A stretch of DNA of 64,000 bases from JACPNO01 sp963825405 (GCA_963825405.1 CAWGTB010000003.1:1302001-1366000), one strand, 5' to 3'; shown: positions 55,469-64,000, counted from the first letter of the stretch. A program made the numbers and translations. The notes: generated by a model not told the origin, from the sequence alone.

Positions 55469-56723
55469 AGGACAATTCTCCCTTATGTGCGGCCTTCCCG
55501 GCGGAAGGGCGGGCGACAAGCGAAACAACCTGCCGCAGGAATGTCATGAACAGTTCCGGGATAAAACGCATTACCAGAAATCCCAGCATGGGCAGCGGAT
55601 CGCGCACCGACCAGATGGCGTAAATGCGATGGCCGCGCGCCAGGCGGAGCAGGGAACCGATGCCGCCCTGGCGGCTCCACAACGTGCGCAGCAGGAGCCA
55701 GCAAAATGTATCTTCGGCAATCCATTTCTGCCCGGTTTTTTGTTTCCCAATCACCGGCAGCGCCAGGCCGGCGAGGTCGCAATAGGCGATGTGAATCACA
55801 TCCACGCCGCAGATTTTCCCCAGGCGATGCTGATCCCACGGACGCGCGTTCACTTCGATCAGCTTGTGCTGGCGCGACGCCGCATCCCACTTGAATTCGA
55901 CTTCGGCAATGCCGCTGAACTTCATGGTGGTCAGCAGGCGCGCAGCGGTGGCCAGCAGCTCCGGCTGGTCGACCGTTTGCACGATGCAGCCCGTGCCCAT
56001 GCCCTGCGGGACTTGGAGCAGTTTCTGCGCCGTAAAGCCGGAGATGAATTTGGATTGGCGATCCAGATAGCACGCGGCAATCCACAAGCTGTCATCTCCG
56101 CCGGGAACCATTTCCTGCAAGAGTGCCCGGCTTTCGGCGCGTGCGACCGTATCGTATTCCGCCAGCAGTTCGGCGAGCGAGGACAGCGCGATGGCTTTGC
56201 GGCTGCCCACCGTTTGCCAGTTGGCGCCTTTGCGCCAGTGGTGCGCCGATACCGGCTTCATCACGCAGGGAAAAGTCAGATCGGGCGCGATGCGCAGCAG
56301 GTTTTCCTTGCTCTCGATGGTCCAGGTGCGCGGAGCGGGCACGCTGGCGGTTTGCGCCCAGCGGCAGGTTTCGGCTTTGTCCAGACAGGCTTCGAGCGCC
56401 GGACGATCGGGAATAGCCAGCAGGAAGCGGCTTTCCAGTTGGTCGCGATAGCGATCGAGGAACAGCACATCGTCGTCGCGGGTGGGGAAGATGATGGCCT
56501 TCCCGTCCAGTTCCTGTCCCAGCGCCAGCAGGAACGGCAGCAGCGCTTCCGGGTTCTCGCGCGAATCGGGCGAGCGCCGCAGCTTGGCGTAGCGAGTGAA
56601 ATTGCCGTAAATTCCGCGGTGCGCCGTCAATCCGATCACCGGAATACCCTGTTCGCCCAGACTACGGGCTACGCCCATGCCGGTATAGAACATGTTCATC
56701 ACGATGGCGATCGGCGGCTTCAC
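55434..56723 (-). CDS. ATP-grasp ligase
   Basis: The GTG at 56723 overlaps the upstream stop as GTGA and gives VKPPIAIVMNMFYTGMGVAR. The protein has the ATP-grasp domains: FPCVMKPVSAHHW (ATP-binding lysine), LLQEMVPGGDDSLW, and the metal and phosphate site AEVEFKWD then LIEVNARPWDQH. The C-terminal 120 residues include hydrophobic stretches. ATP-grasp proteins of this type make peptide-like bonds between a carboxylate and an amine. With the class III aminotransferase it suggests an amino-acid-type substituent on the glycan, an inference from context only. Confidence 0.82.
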   Translation of the reverse strand: MKPPIAIVMNMFYTGMGVARSLGEQGIPVIGLTAHRGIYGNFTRYAKLRRSPDSRENPEALLPFLLALGQELDGKAIIFPTRDDDVLFLDRYRDQLESRFLLAIPDRPALEACLDKAETCRWAQTASVPAPRTWTIESKENLLRIAPDLTFPCVMKPVSAHHWRKGANWQTVGSRKAIALSSLAELLAEYDTVARAESRALLQEMVPGGDDSLWIAACYLDRQSKFISGFTAQKLLQVPQGMGTGCIVQTVDQPELLATAARLLTTMKFSGIAEVEFKWDAASRQHKLIEVNARPWDQHRLGKICGVDVIHIAYCDLAGLALPVIGKQKTGQKWIAEDTFCWLLLRTLWSRQGGIGSLLRLARGHRIYAIWSVRDPLPMLGFLVMRFIPELFMTFLRQVVSLVARPSAGKAAHKGELSYENLERPNAKS

Positions 56724-57733
56724 GCGGCCTCCGCCGATTGCGCCGGCAGAAACGCCCGCGCCCACACATCCGGATGTTCAAAATAATGCTGAATAGTCTT
56801 GTACATGTGGCCGCAAAACTCCTGGCGGCCATCCGTCCACTGCAGATGAAACCAGTTGGCCAGAGTGAGCGGCAGCAGCAACGGAATGTCAGTCGAAGAT
56901 AATCCCAACGCGCGCGCGTAGGATGCCATCAGCCCCGGCACGTGTTTCAACAGCGCTGCATCCCACTGCTCCGGCGTGTCTCCTCCCGGACGCAGCAGCG
57001 ACAGCAGCAGGGTAAACACATCGTAAAAAGGAAAATCGATCGTGCCAAAGCTTTCCCAGTCAACCACCCGCCATTGGCCGCGATGGGCCAGCACATTGCT
57101 GAAGAAAAGATCGCCATGCTGGGGAATGACGGCCAGCGAGCGCACCCATTCCGCCGAGGTTCCCGCAGCCACGCCGGCACAACCCGCTTTGACGGATGCC
57201 GAATCGCCATAACGCGCCACCGTGGCCAGTGGGTCGGTAACGATTTGCCGGTACCGGTCCGGATTGGGCCGCGAACTACTTTCGAGCACCGCGCTATGCA
57301 GCGACGTCACCATGGCGATCAGCGAGCGCAGCGTGGCGGACGAAACGTCTTTCGGGTGGATGCGCCAGCCCGGAACGCCCTCCATCCACAGGGTCCAGAA
57401 TTCGTCCTGCTGGCCAAAGTGCAAAGGTTTGGGGACCAGCGCAGGCGCGCTGGCGTGGACTCGGGTCAGGTTGCGAAATTCACGCTCCAGAATGGCTGGC
57501 TCCCGGTAGAGTTTGCTCACCACTTGAGGAAACTCATCCCCATCGTGGAACCAAAGCAGACAGATGCTGCTGTAATGAGGCTGATAGTTATTGCTGAAGA
57601 GACAGCTCCACGTCCCGCCGTCCGGCAGGCCCCACTGCGCCGCCCGTTCCAGCAGGAACGCCCTCCATCGCCCGATCACCGATTCACCGCCGATCGCTTG
57701 AGCATTGCAATCATTCCGTTTTTGCCCGCGCAT
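56720..57733 (-). CDS. Aminoglycoside-phosphotransferase-fold kinase
   Basis: This small-molecule kinase has the Brenner motif VIPQHGDLFFSNVL with the catalytic Asp and Asn, followed by VVDWESFG for the second metal. The N-lobe holds QVVSKLYREP as the likely ATP lysine. It belongs to the APH/ChoK fold. The substrate here is probably a sugar, amino alcohol or lipid head group, not an antibiotic. ATG 57733 overlaps the sulfotransferase gene by 23 bases. A GTG at 57679 is a later alternative. Confidence 0.8.
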   Translation of the reverse strand: MRGQKRNDCNAQAIGGESVIGRWRAFLLERAAQWGLPDGGTWSCLFSNNYQPHYSSICLLWFHDGDEFPQVVSKLYREPAILEREFRNLTRVHASAPALVPKPLHFGQQDEFWTLWMEGVPGWRIHPKDVSSATLRSLIAMVTSLHSAVLESSSRPNPDRYRQIVTDPLATVARYGDSASVKAGCAGVAAGTSAEWVRSLAVIPQHGDLFFSNVLAHRGQWRVVDWESFGTIDFPFYDVFTLLLSLLRPGGDTPEQWDAALLKHVPGLMASYARALGLSSTDIPLLLPLTLANWFHLQWTDGRQEFCGHMYKTIQHYFEHPDVWARAFLPAQSAEAA

Positions 57734-58454
57734 CCACGCGCTCGGAGTAATTCTTCAGGTAAATCAAAGCGGCTTTCACGTAGTTCTTGTAAGAGGCTCG
57801 AGGATTTTCATACAGCGGCTTGTGATAGACGCTCTTCAAATCTTCTACGGTAAGACGGGTATCCAGGAGGGAATTGAGCCGGTTGATGGTTGCCGCCGGA
57901 TGACGAATCAAATCCTCATAACGCACATGCAAGTAGGCCGTCTGGCTCTCCTGGAAAAAATCCATCACTGAGTCCTGGATGTTTTTCTCGTAGGTCTTTA
58001 AGGATCGATAACTGCGGATCTGACGCCGCAGAGTAGCCGAAACCCAGCTCTGCACCATTCCCCGTGTTAGAAGGATGAATTTGCAATCCTGCAAATCCAG
58101 GAGGTTCTTCCAGTAGCGAATGGTAAGCCACAGCCGGGGATCCTTCCAGATCCACGGCTGATGATCGTTGCATTTCTTCAGGAACTGCTCATAGGGCTCG
58201 GCATCAACGCTGCCGTGAAGAGCTTCGATCCGCTCCATCCCTTCCGGGGAAAACTCCAGCAAGTAGTTGCCGCGGTAGCCGGCTTGCTTGAATAATTTGA
58301 GATTGAGCGCGACCAGCTCCTTGTTCTCGTAAGTATCGTAATCCTCCTTCTTCATAGTGTTATCGCCCACCCAGTAGCCGGCGCGGGAAATCAGACCCGC
58401 TAACACCGAGCTGCCTGTCAAACCGGAGGTGAGGACGATCACGTTGTTCGCCAT
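57711..58454 (-). CDS. Sulfotransferase family protein
   Basis: The protein opens with VIVLTSGLTGSSVLAGLISR, the 5'-phosphosulfate binding loop of PAPS-dependent sulfotransferases. The 3'-phosphate site is suggested by KFILLTRGMVQSWVSAT. RYEDLIRHPAATINRL is also typical of the family. It would transfer sulfate from PAPS to a carbohydrate or other surface molecule. It is cotranscribed with the ATP-grasp and kinase genes. The nearest sulfate activation genes are cysDN at 10.4-12.6 kb. Confidence 0.82.
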   Translation of the reverse strand: MANNVIVLTSGLTGSSVLAGLISRAGYWVGDNTMKKEDYDTYENKELVALNLKLFKQAGYRGNYLLEFSPEGMERIEALHGSVDAEPYEQFLKKCNDHQPWIWKDPRLWLTIRYWKNLLDLQDCKFILLTRGMVQSWVSATLRRQIRSYRSLKTYEKNIQDSVMDFFQESQTAYLHVRYEDLIRHPAATINRLNSLLDTRLTVEDLKSVYHKPLYENPRASYKNYVKAALIYLKNYSERVDARAKTE

Positions 58455-58479
58455 AGTTGGACTCTACTTACTTATTTAC

Positions 58480-59565
58480 TTATTTGCGGGCTAGAATTGC
58501 GAAAGAATATTCAAAATGCGCGAGGATTCCCAGCTTCAGCAGAATCCCATGCGCCAAGTTCCGCAGGCGCCCCCTGCGGTCGGGATTGAATGTACGCGAG
58601 TAGTAAGAGAAAATCCTGCTATCCATCGGTATCAGAAAGCGGGGGTGATTGTAGCTGGGCAGCGCCAGGTAGACCTCGATGCTGCGGAATCCGGTCCGCT
58701 TCAGTAGCTTGCGATAACCGTGGCTCGAATAGAGATAGTTGCGATACCCGCTTTGCCCTTTTCGACGCGCATACCAATGCGCCAGGGGCCGAGGCAGGAT
58801 GGTCACAAACGGCAAACCGCAGTGCGGGTCGGGATATCCGATGAACGACCCAAAGCGCAGCCGGTTCTCGATACCCACGTACAGATAGCCGCCTGGCCGC
58901 AGCAGCCGGCAGGCATTGCGCAGCGCCGCTTCCTGCACTTCGCCGGGATCTCCGGGCCTGCCCGTGGCGACCCATTCCAGCACGCCGTTCATAGCCACCA
59001 GGTCGAAGCTTTCCTTGGGGAACGGCAGCGTCCAGAGCGAGCTGCGCAGAATTCTGACGTTGTCTAATTTCTCCTGGGTAAAGCGCTGCTGCATGAACTG
59101 CACGCGCTCTTCCACCGGCTCAACCGCCACGACTTCGCGAAACCGCGTGGCCAGCGCATGGGAATTGGTACCCGTTCCGGCGCCCAGCTCAAGCACGCGG
59201 CTATCGCCGGGTAGATCGACCAGCCAGTGCCAGTTGGCCCTATCGAGATTCAAAATCATGGGCGTGGCGCTTTGCACGGAAGGCTCGTGAGAATCGAGCA
59301 GCGCCGCTTTCCAGGGCCCGGCCTGGGCTTGCCGGTTCACCTCTTGCATCTGCTCTTGAGGAATTTCTCCCCAATACGGAAAATCCTGGACAAAATGCGG
59401 AATTCCATCGACCACGGGCCAGGATTTCTCACATCCCGAGCACTGCAGCTTTTCGCCGTGCTGACGCAGGGACCGGTGGCACTCCGGGCACTCCAGCCAG
59501 TCCGCTTCTACTGCGGTCGAGACAGGGCTCTCCGTGGTTCTCATTGGCGGCGACCCGGGGGGCAT
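58480..59565 (-). CDS. Methyltransferase with N-terminal zinc-ribbon segment
   Basis: Residues 20-60 form a Trm112-like zinc ribbon: LECPECHRSL and LQCSGCEKSWPVVDGIPHF. A class I SAM domain follows, with VLELGAGTGTNSHALATRF, VVAVEPVEERV and FDLVAMNGVLEWV, then LLRPGGYLYVGIEN. The substrate is probably a sugar of the surface glycan. Start codons 59565 and 59544 both lack a good ribosome binding site. Confidence 0.8.
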   Translation of the reverse strand: MPPGSPPMRTTESPVSTAVEADWLECPECHRSLRQHGEKLQCSGCEKSWPVVDGIPHFVQDFPYWGEIPQEQMQEVNRQAQAGPWKAALLDSHEPSVQSATPMILNLDRANWHWLVDLPGDSRVLELGAGTGTNSHALATRFREVVAVEPVEERVQFMQQRFTQEKLDNVRILRSSLWTLPFPKESFDLVAMNGVLEWVATGRPGDPGEVQEAALRNACRLLRPGGYLYVGIENRLRFGSFIGYPDPHCGLPFVTILPRPLAHWYARRKGQSGYRNYLYSSHGYRKLLKRTGFRSIEVYLALPSYNHPRFLIPMDSRIFSYYSRTFNPDRRGRLRNLAHGILLKLGILAHFEYSFAILARK

Positions 59566-59604
59566 GTGAATGCAATGAACATCGGTGAGATCAGTGGCAC
59601 CAAA

Positions 59605-59874
59605 TCAAGCCGGTTTCGGAGCGGCAAAGCATATAAACGTACCATCAACCCCATACCCACTCTTCGGCCTTTTTTCCAAAAGGCCAGCCAGGAAGTTCCT
59701 GATTAGGGGCTTTTTATTCATATATTTACAGTATAGATGGTGCCATATTTCCAATGGGATCTCCAGCACGTCAGACGCCACCGTGAGCATCAACCTCGGT
59801 AGGTATTCGTTAATCCATTGATTCCAAAAACGATGTGAGCTTACAGCATGGCCGGCCTTGATTTCTTCGCCCAT
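59605..59874 (-). pseudogene. Possible remnant of a small-molecule methyltransferase C-terminus
   Basis: An 89-codon frame from ATG 59874 reads as a plausible protein tail (HRFWNQWINEYLPRLMLTVA, then KRPKSGYGVDGTFICFAAPK). The end resembles the last strands of class I methyltransferases (GTFICFAA). The ATG is only two bases after AGGA, and no N-terminal domain is in frame. It may be a decayed gene or chance. It lies in the 383-base gap between the methyltransferase and flippase genes, which is otherwise empty. Confidence 0.3.
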
Positions 59875-59948
59875 TCCTGCTGCCCCAAGCAATCAGGCGG
59901 CAACCCCGTATCCAAAAATTTGGCATTAAGTGCCTTTTGTTGGAACTG

Positions 59949-61472
59949 TCAACTGGCCGCTTTGCCTGCGCCCCAGCCGAACATCCCCAACACACTAGCC
60001 AAAGCGCTATCTCGGCCCGCCACCACGGTGGCAATCTCCTCCGGGGAAAGAATGCGGGCCTTCCACACCAATAACGGGAAAATGGCAAGCAGAAGGGTTT
60101 TCACCGGAATCGTCACCACGAGCGACCCAGTACTGAATCGCGAAAATAGATAAAAAATCACCGCCATGACCAGGGTGATGCTGACGCGTCCCACGGCCAG
60201 CGGCAAAGGGTACACACGGTTGGATAGCCAGTAAGTCCCCACCGCTAGCGCCAGAAAACTGAGCATAGTGGCCCAGGCCGCGCCCAACATCCCGAAGTGC
60301 AGGATCAGGAAATAATTTAACGCCAGATTCAGAACCGCCGACGCCGTGCCGACGATGCCGACCAACTTGGTCCGGTTGGTAACGAACATCCCCACTTGCG
60401 CATAAAAGCCGAAGCCGTAAAAAATGTAGGCCAGACTGACGACGGGGATGACCTCCCGACTGGCAGCGAAATTTGCGCCCACCATCAGGTGTATGATTTC
60501 CGGACTCAGCACCGCCAGTCCCAGGCCCGCGTAGATCAACAGCACCGAGTAAAGCATAAAAAACTGGCCAAATACTTTGCCATGGTCCGGCCGGGCGTGG
60601 ATCACAAACATGCGCGACTGCCACATCACCATGAACGGCTGCACCAGCATGTAATTCAGCATGTATCCAAACTTGTAGCCCACCGCATACACGCCCACGG
60701 CGTCGAGCGACTGCAAATGCTGCAGGAAAAAGCGATCCGAAAAATTGAGCGCGAACAACGACATATTGGAGAACACCAGCGGCAAGCCGAACACCAGCAT
60801 CTGCTTCAGTAGCGAAGTGCTGAAACCGAACCCGACTTTATACAGCGCCCACATCGAGAGCACTACGAGCGACAGCCCAGCCACGATCAGCGAGCTCAGC
60901 AGAATGCCCACCAAGCCGATCTTGAGCACGGCAATGAAGAAAACGTTCAAGGTCAACAGCAGCAGAATGCCCAGCGTATCGGCCAGCACCACGGTTCCCG
61001 AGGCTTCCAGAGCGCGCAGATACGTGCGCGGCAGATTGGCCACATAGCCCAGAATGAATGCGCTGAACGCCAGCAGCAAATACTTCGGTGGTACTGCCGC
61101 GCCAAACAGCATGGATGACGCTGGGCGCACCAATGCCAAGCCGATCAGCATCGCGATCAATCCCGTGCCGGTGACAAACCAGAATGCCGTGCTGACAGTC
61201 TTGCGGCGATCCTCGTCCGATTTTGCGCCGCCGTAAATGCGCAGCACCGCCGCTGTCATGCCCATGTTGAGGAACATGCCCAGCAGCGACATGCTCAGGT
61301 CGAGAATTTCGAGCACGCCGTAATCGGCCGGGTTCAGATAGTGCGTGTAAAACGGCAGCATCAGGAACCCGAGGACCTTGGTTAAAATATTGCCAAGGCC
61401 ATACACGGCGCCATGGCGGACGGCGGTGTGAATCTCCTTCGCGACGCTGTGTTGTTCCTGAACCGTTTCCAC
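59949..61472 (-). CDS. Polysaccharide flippase (Wzx/MATE-like)
   Basis: The 507-residue protein has about 14 membrane segments and the start pattern GAVYGLGNILTKVLGFLMLP plus PADYGVLEILDL, typical of Wzx-type lipid-linked oligosaccharide exporters of the MVF superfamily. VGYKFGYMLNYMLVQPF is also common to the group. The GTG at 61472 has AGGGA about five bases upstream. It would flip the undecaprenyl-linked repeat unit assembled by the cytosolic enzymes of this cluster. Confidence 0.85.
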   Translation of the reverse strand: METVQEQHSVAKEIHTAVRHGAVYGLGNILTKVLGFLMLPFYTHYLNPADYGVLEILDLSMSLLGMFLNMGMTAAVLRIYGGAKSDEDRRKTVSTAFWFVTGTGLIAMLIGLALVRPASSMLFGAAVPPKYLLLAFSAFILGYVANLPRTYLRALEASGTVVLADTLGILLLLTLNVFFIAVLKIGLVGILLSSLIVAGLSLVVLSMWALYKVGFGFSTSLLKQMLVFGLPLVFSNMSLFALNFSDRFFLQHLQSLDAVGVYAVGYKFGYMLNYMLVQPFMVMWQSRMFVIHARPDHGKVFGQFFMLYSVLLIYAGLGLAVLSPEIIHLMVGANFAASREVIPVVSLAYIFYGFGFYAQVGMFVTNRTKLVGIVGTASAVLNLALNYFLILHFGMLGAAWATMLSFLALAVGTYWLSNRVYPLPLAVGRVSITLVMAVIFYLFSRFSTGSLVVTIPVKTLLLAIFPLLVWKARILSPEEIATVVAGRDSALASVLGMFGWGAGKAAS

Positions 61473-61487
61473 GATAGTCCCTGGCAG

Positions 61488-62828
61488 CTAGTGGCGCGCG
61501 TGCACCAGTGGTTCGTGCGCGATGCTTGCGTGCTCCGGCGCCGGCACGGGAGCCACGCCAATTCCGGCCAGATCGAACTGGCAGAGCCGCTTCAGGATGA
61601 CCACGCACACTACGATGCCGAAGTAATAGTCGAAATACGCCCGGCCCAGAAAAGCGCCGGTGATCATGAACCCGATCAGGCTGAATTTCAACATGGCGGC
61701 GTACTCAATGGCGCGTGTGTCCCCCCAGCGTAGCGCCTGGCGTGTCACTTGCCGCAGGGTCATGAAACAGGAACCAAGCAGGCAAAGATATAGGAACAGC
61801 CCCACAAAGCCATGCTCCGCTAAGACGCCAAAATAGACGCTGTGTGGCCCGTGCACATCCATGGCGTTGGGCGCATAGCGGATGTACAAGGGTGGCGTGA
61901 AGGCTTCAAACCCGCCGCCGGTCAGCGGATAATCGCTGGCCAGATTCCAGGAATACGTCCAGGAATTGAAACGCGAAAGCGCGGAGCCATCGATAAGCGC
62001 GCCTTCCCGGCGGAAATCCATGCGTTGCTGCCACCGATCGGGCGTAAAAACCACGGCGAATACTGCCGCCAGCAGCAGCATCGGGATCAGCAGCAGTCTC
62101 TGGCGCGACCGCAATGTCATCAGAATCAGTACCGCCCCCAGGCCAATCAGCGCGCCGCGCGAATAAGTAAAAAAGACGCAGGGAATGGTGCCGACGAACA
62201 GGAACATCATGAGCTGCTTCATGCGCCGGTTGGTTGCTGTTCTCGCCAGGAAAAAGAACATAGGAATGGTCATGTTCAGGGCCAGGCCCAGATCGTTGTT
62301 GTCCGCCACCGTCGATCCGCGTGGCCCATAGAGACGGAAACCGCCGCCAGTCAGAATCATGAAGGGAATCGCTTTGAGTACCAGGAATCCGAAGCATCCC
62401 GACATCACGATCAGCAGCCAGCGGAACCGCTCCCAGGTGTTGACCACGGTCACCGTAACCAGAGCCATGAGCATGACTTTCGAGACGTATCCCCAGCGGA
62501 ACCAGGTGTCGGCAGAGAAATGGGCGAACTCCGGCATGCTGGTATTGCGCAATGTGGTGATGGTGAACCAAACCCAGAGGAGCACCAGCATCCAGACATC
62601 GCGGCTGAAGAAATACCGCCATTCCTGACGCGAAATCGCCAAGCCCACCAGAGTCGGCACGGCCACCAGCAGCGCCCAGGGAAAGTCGTAAATGATATTC
62701 CAGGTGAAGGCGTGCGGGCTAAGCAGCGACACCACCGTCCACATGAGAATGCCGAACATCGGCCGGAACAGGCAGAACGGTAGAGCTGAGAAGAAGATGA
62801 TCAGGAAGAGGATGTCACGTGCGCCCAT
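61488..62828 (-). CDS. O-antigen ligase-like membrane protein, exosortase-associated O-glycosylation ligase type
   Basis: The protein has about 10-12 membrane segments and matches the style of the putative O-glycosylation ligase of exosortase A systems: WNIIYDFPWALLVAVPTLVG, GGGFRLYGPRGSTVADNNDL, FTYSRGALIGLGAVL and DGSALSRFNSW. It carries Wzy_C-type features, including the large periplasmic loop with GPHSVYFGVLAEHGFVG. It either polymerises the repeat unit or moves it to protein. The PEP-CTERM protein at 25899-26597 is a possible partner. It precedes the flippase by 15 bases. Confidence 0.82.
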   Translation of the reverse strand: MGARDILFLIIFFSALPFCLFRPMFGILMWTVVSLLSPHAFTWNIIYDFPWALLVAVPTLVGLAISRQEWRYFFSRDVWMLVLLWVWFTITTLRNTSMPEFAHFSADTWFRWGYVSKVMLMALVTVTVVNTWERFRWLLIVMSGCFGFLVLKAIPFMILTGGGFRLYGPRGSTVADNNDLGLALNMTIPMFFFLARTATNRRMKQLMMFLFVGTIPCVFFTYSRGALIGLGAVLILMTLRSRQRLLLIPMLLLAAVFAVVFTPDRWQQRMDFRREGALIDGSALSRFNSWTYSWNLASDYPLTGGGFEAFTPPLYIRYAPNAMDVHGPHSVYFGVLAEHGFVGLFLYLCLLGSCFMTLRQVTRQALRWGDTRAIEYAAMLKFSLIGFMITGAFLGRAYFDYYFGIVVCVVILKRLCQFDLAGIGVAPVPAPEHASIAHEPLVHARH

Positions 62829-62841
62829 AATGCTTCCCTAA

Positions 62842-63963
62842 CTAGCTATCCACACACTGGTACCAATCCAGTTTGGCAGCGAACACGGCCGGATTTTCTT
62901 CCCACGGCTGGCCGCGTTTCAATTCCATCGGGTCGGTTGACGGGTAATTCACGCCCCACAGCGTCGAAACAGCCGCCTGATATCCGGCCTCCCGCAATAC
63001 CTGTTTATTCCATGCCTCAAAATCTCCCAGCCGTCCGTTGGGATAGGCGAAATGCTCGACCGGCGCCTGCGTTTCCTCCTCGATGCGCCGCTTGCACTCG
63101 GAAACTTCGAAGACGGCCTGCTGCGGATCGAGCTTGGAAACAAACGGATGGGTCACCGTGTGCCCGCCGAAATCGATGCGGTGCTGTTTCATGAGACGAA
63201 TCTGGTCCCAGGTGAGCATGGTGTCTTCGGTGTCCGGCTCGACTTTTAACTGAGCCAGGATATCGGCAATCCAGCGGCGCAGTTCCGCATCCGGCAACTG
63301 CTGCACCAGCGCGATGATCTGATTCTTGGACTGGAAACGCTCGGCGTCCGTCCGCATCCAGAAGCGCCGCGGAACGCCGATTTCAAGATCTATAAACGTT
63401 TGCGTGGTCCGCTTCATGGCGAGCGAGAGCTGCTCGAACCATAGGCGCTGGCGGGTATCGATGCCGCCAGTCGTCAGGAAAATGGTAGCCGGCAATCCAT
63501 AGCGCTGCAGGATGGGGAAGGCGTTGGAATAATTGTCCTCATAGCCGTCGTCGAAGGTGATGGCCACCACTGGCTCAGGCGGCCCGCCGTTACGCAGACG
63601 CTCGACTACTTCGCTCAAGCTCACCACGCAGTAATGCTGCGCGACGTATTGCATTTCCCGCTCAAACAGGGCGGTCGAAATTGAGCCAATGAACGGATCG
63701 GCTCTCTCATCGACGCGATGGAAATACAGAATGCGCGCGCTGGCCTCCTGCCGTTTCTGCAGCCCGAGTTTGCGGCCATGGCCATTGGCGGAGATGCTGA
63801 GCTGGTAGCGATTGCGAATCGCCGGCACCAGCGAAGGCAGCGGCGAATGAAAATAAACGCCGGCTAGCGCATTGCGCATCCAGCTTCCGGATGCCGGCTC
63901 GGCGCGGCGCTGCTGGCGTGCTTCCCGAGCAGCCAACATCTTTTCCGGAACGCGTTGCTTCAC
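62842..63963 (-). CDS. NodB-type polysaccharide deacetylase (5' end uncertain)
   Basis: The NodB domain is clear: PVVAITFDDGYEDNYSNAFP with the metal-binding aspartates, FGGHTVTHPFVSKLDP with the metal histidines, and FAYPNGRLGDF. It removes acetyl groups from an amino sugar polymer. Proteins like this are common in PEP-CTERM exopolysaccharide loci. The frame is open to the edge of the window, so the true start may lie beyond 64000. Within the window GTG 63963 and ATG 63939 are candidates. The last codon is 14 bases before the ligase gene. Confidence 0.88.
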   Translation of the reverse strand: MKQRVPEKMLAAREARQQRRAEPASGSWMRNALAGVYFHSPLPSLVPAIRNRYQLSISANGHGRKLGLQKRQEASARILYFHRVDERADPFIGSISTALFEREMQYVAQHYCVVSLSEVVERLRNGGPPEPVVAITFDDGYEDNYSNAFPILQRYGLPATIFLTTGGIDTRQRLWFEQLSLAMKRTTQTFIDLEIGVPRRFWMRTDAERFQSKNQIIALVQQLPDAELRRWIADILAQLKVEPDTEDTMLTWDQIRLMKQHRIDFGGHTVTHPFVSKLDPQQAVFEVSECKRRIEEETQAPVEHFAYPNGRLGDFEAWNKQVLREAGYQAAVSTLWGVNYPSTDPMELKRGQPWEENPAVFAAKLDWYQCVDS

Positions 63964-64000
63964 CCATTCACGCGCTTGCGATTCCCAGTGCGGTCCTCGG

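Noticed and set aside
55485..56786. 433-codon plus-strand frame
   Set aside because: It is antisense to the ATP-grasp gene, whose motifs are complete, and it shows no protein family features.
56720..57733. Antibiotic resistance kinase
   Set aside because: The APH fold is shared by many sugar and lipid kinases, and the gene is embedded in a polysaccharide operon.

Overview
The window reads as a chromosomal segment of a GC-rich, hopanoid-making Gram-negative bacterium, most likely an Acidobacteriota of the Bryobacterales/Solibacter type. This is inferred from the combination of a hopanoid operon, a TIGR03790-like protein, a PEP-CTERM protein, very large secreted beta-propeller and Ig-like proteins, and an isc operon with hscBA and iscX. 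No rRNA, tRNA, CRISPR array, insertion sequence or phage gene was seen. All identifications come from reading motifs, not from database searches.

Layout. (1) 2-8574, plus strand: a tightly overlapping hopanoid operon, shc (5' end outside the window), hpnH, hpnA, hpnG, two zinc-dependent medium-chain dehydrogenases, hpnC and hpnD. (2) 8571-13382, minus strand: sulfate uptake and activation (TauE/SafE permease, cysD, cysN), a small APS-kinase-like protein without its P-loop, and an outer-membrane beta-barrel of the alginate-export type. (3) 13571-14783, minus: zapA, a zapB-like coiled coil, rplT and rpmI. (4) 14831-19947, minus: the iron-sulfur assembly operon iscR-iscS-iscU-iscA-hscB-hscA-iscX, with a good promoter and a candidate IscR operator. 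(5) 20069-32318: mixed genes, including a TIGR03790-like secreted protein, two-domain VanZ protein, a cohesin-like secreted protein, a PEP-CTERM protein, a methyltransferase/GT2/GT39 trio and a cytochrome c plus copper-monooxygenase-like protein. (6) 32729-48768: three very large secreted proteins (a quinoprotein-like propeller with a 419-residue repeat, an NHL-repeat protein, and a heparinase II/III-like protein with kelch and dockerin-like parts) plus two small enzymes. (7) 49289-64000, minus: a surface-polysaccharide operon with polysaccharide deacetylase, exosortase-associated O-glycosylation ligase/polymerase, flippase, methyltransferase, sulfotransferase, small-molecule kinase, ATP-grasp ligase, secreted propeller, class III aminotransferase, GT4, CapK-like adenylate-forming enzyme and Gfo/Idh oxidoreductase.

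How the parts work together. The hopanoid genes cover presqualene diphosphate to squalene-type precursor, cyclisation and C35 side-chain building, with two dehydrogenases placed where an unassigned reductive step is needed. The sulfate genes make APS, and the surface cluster contains a sulfotransferase that would need PAPS. The PEP-CTERM protein and the exosortase-type O-glycosylation ligase suggest surface-anchored glycoproteins, although no exosortase is visible here.

Sequence quality. Single-base indels break reading frames throughout about 10-20 kb, even in genes that should be essential (rplT, rpmI, iscS, hscA), while open frames of 1800-1900 codons further right are intact. Several indels sit in or beside short homopolymers. 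I treat most of them as sequence or assembly errors and annotate the affected genes across their full span, marking where the frame changes.
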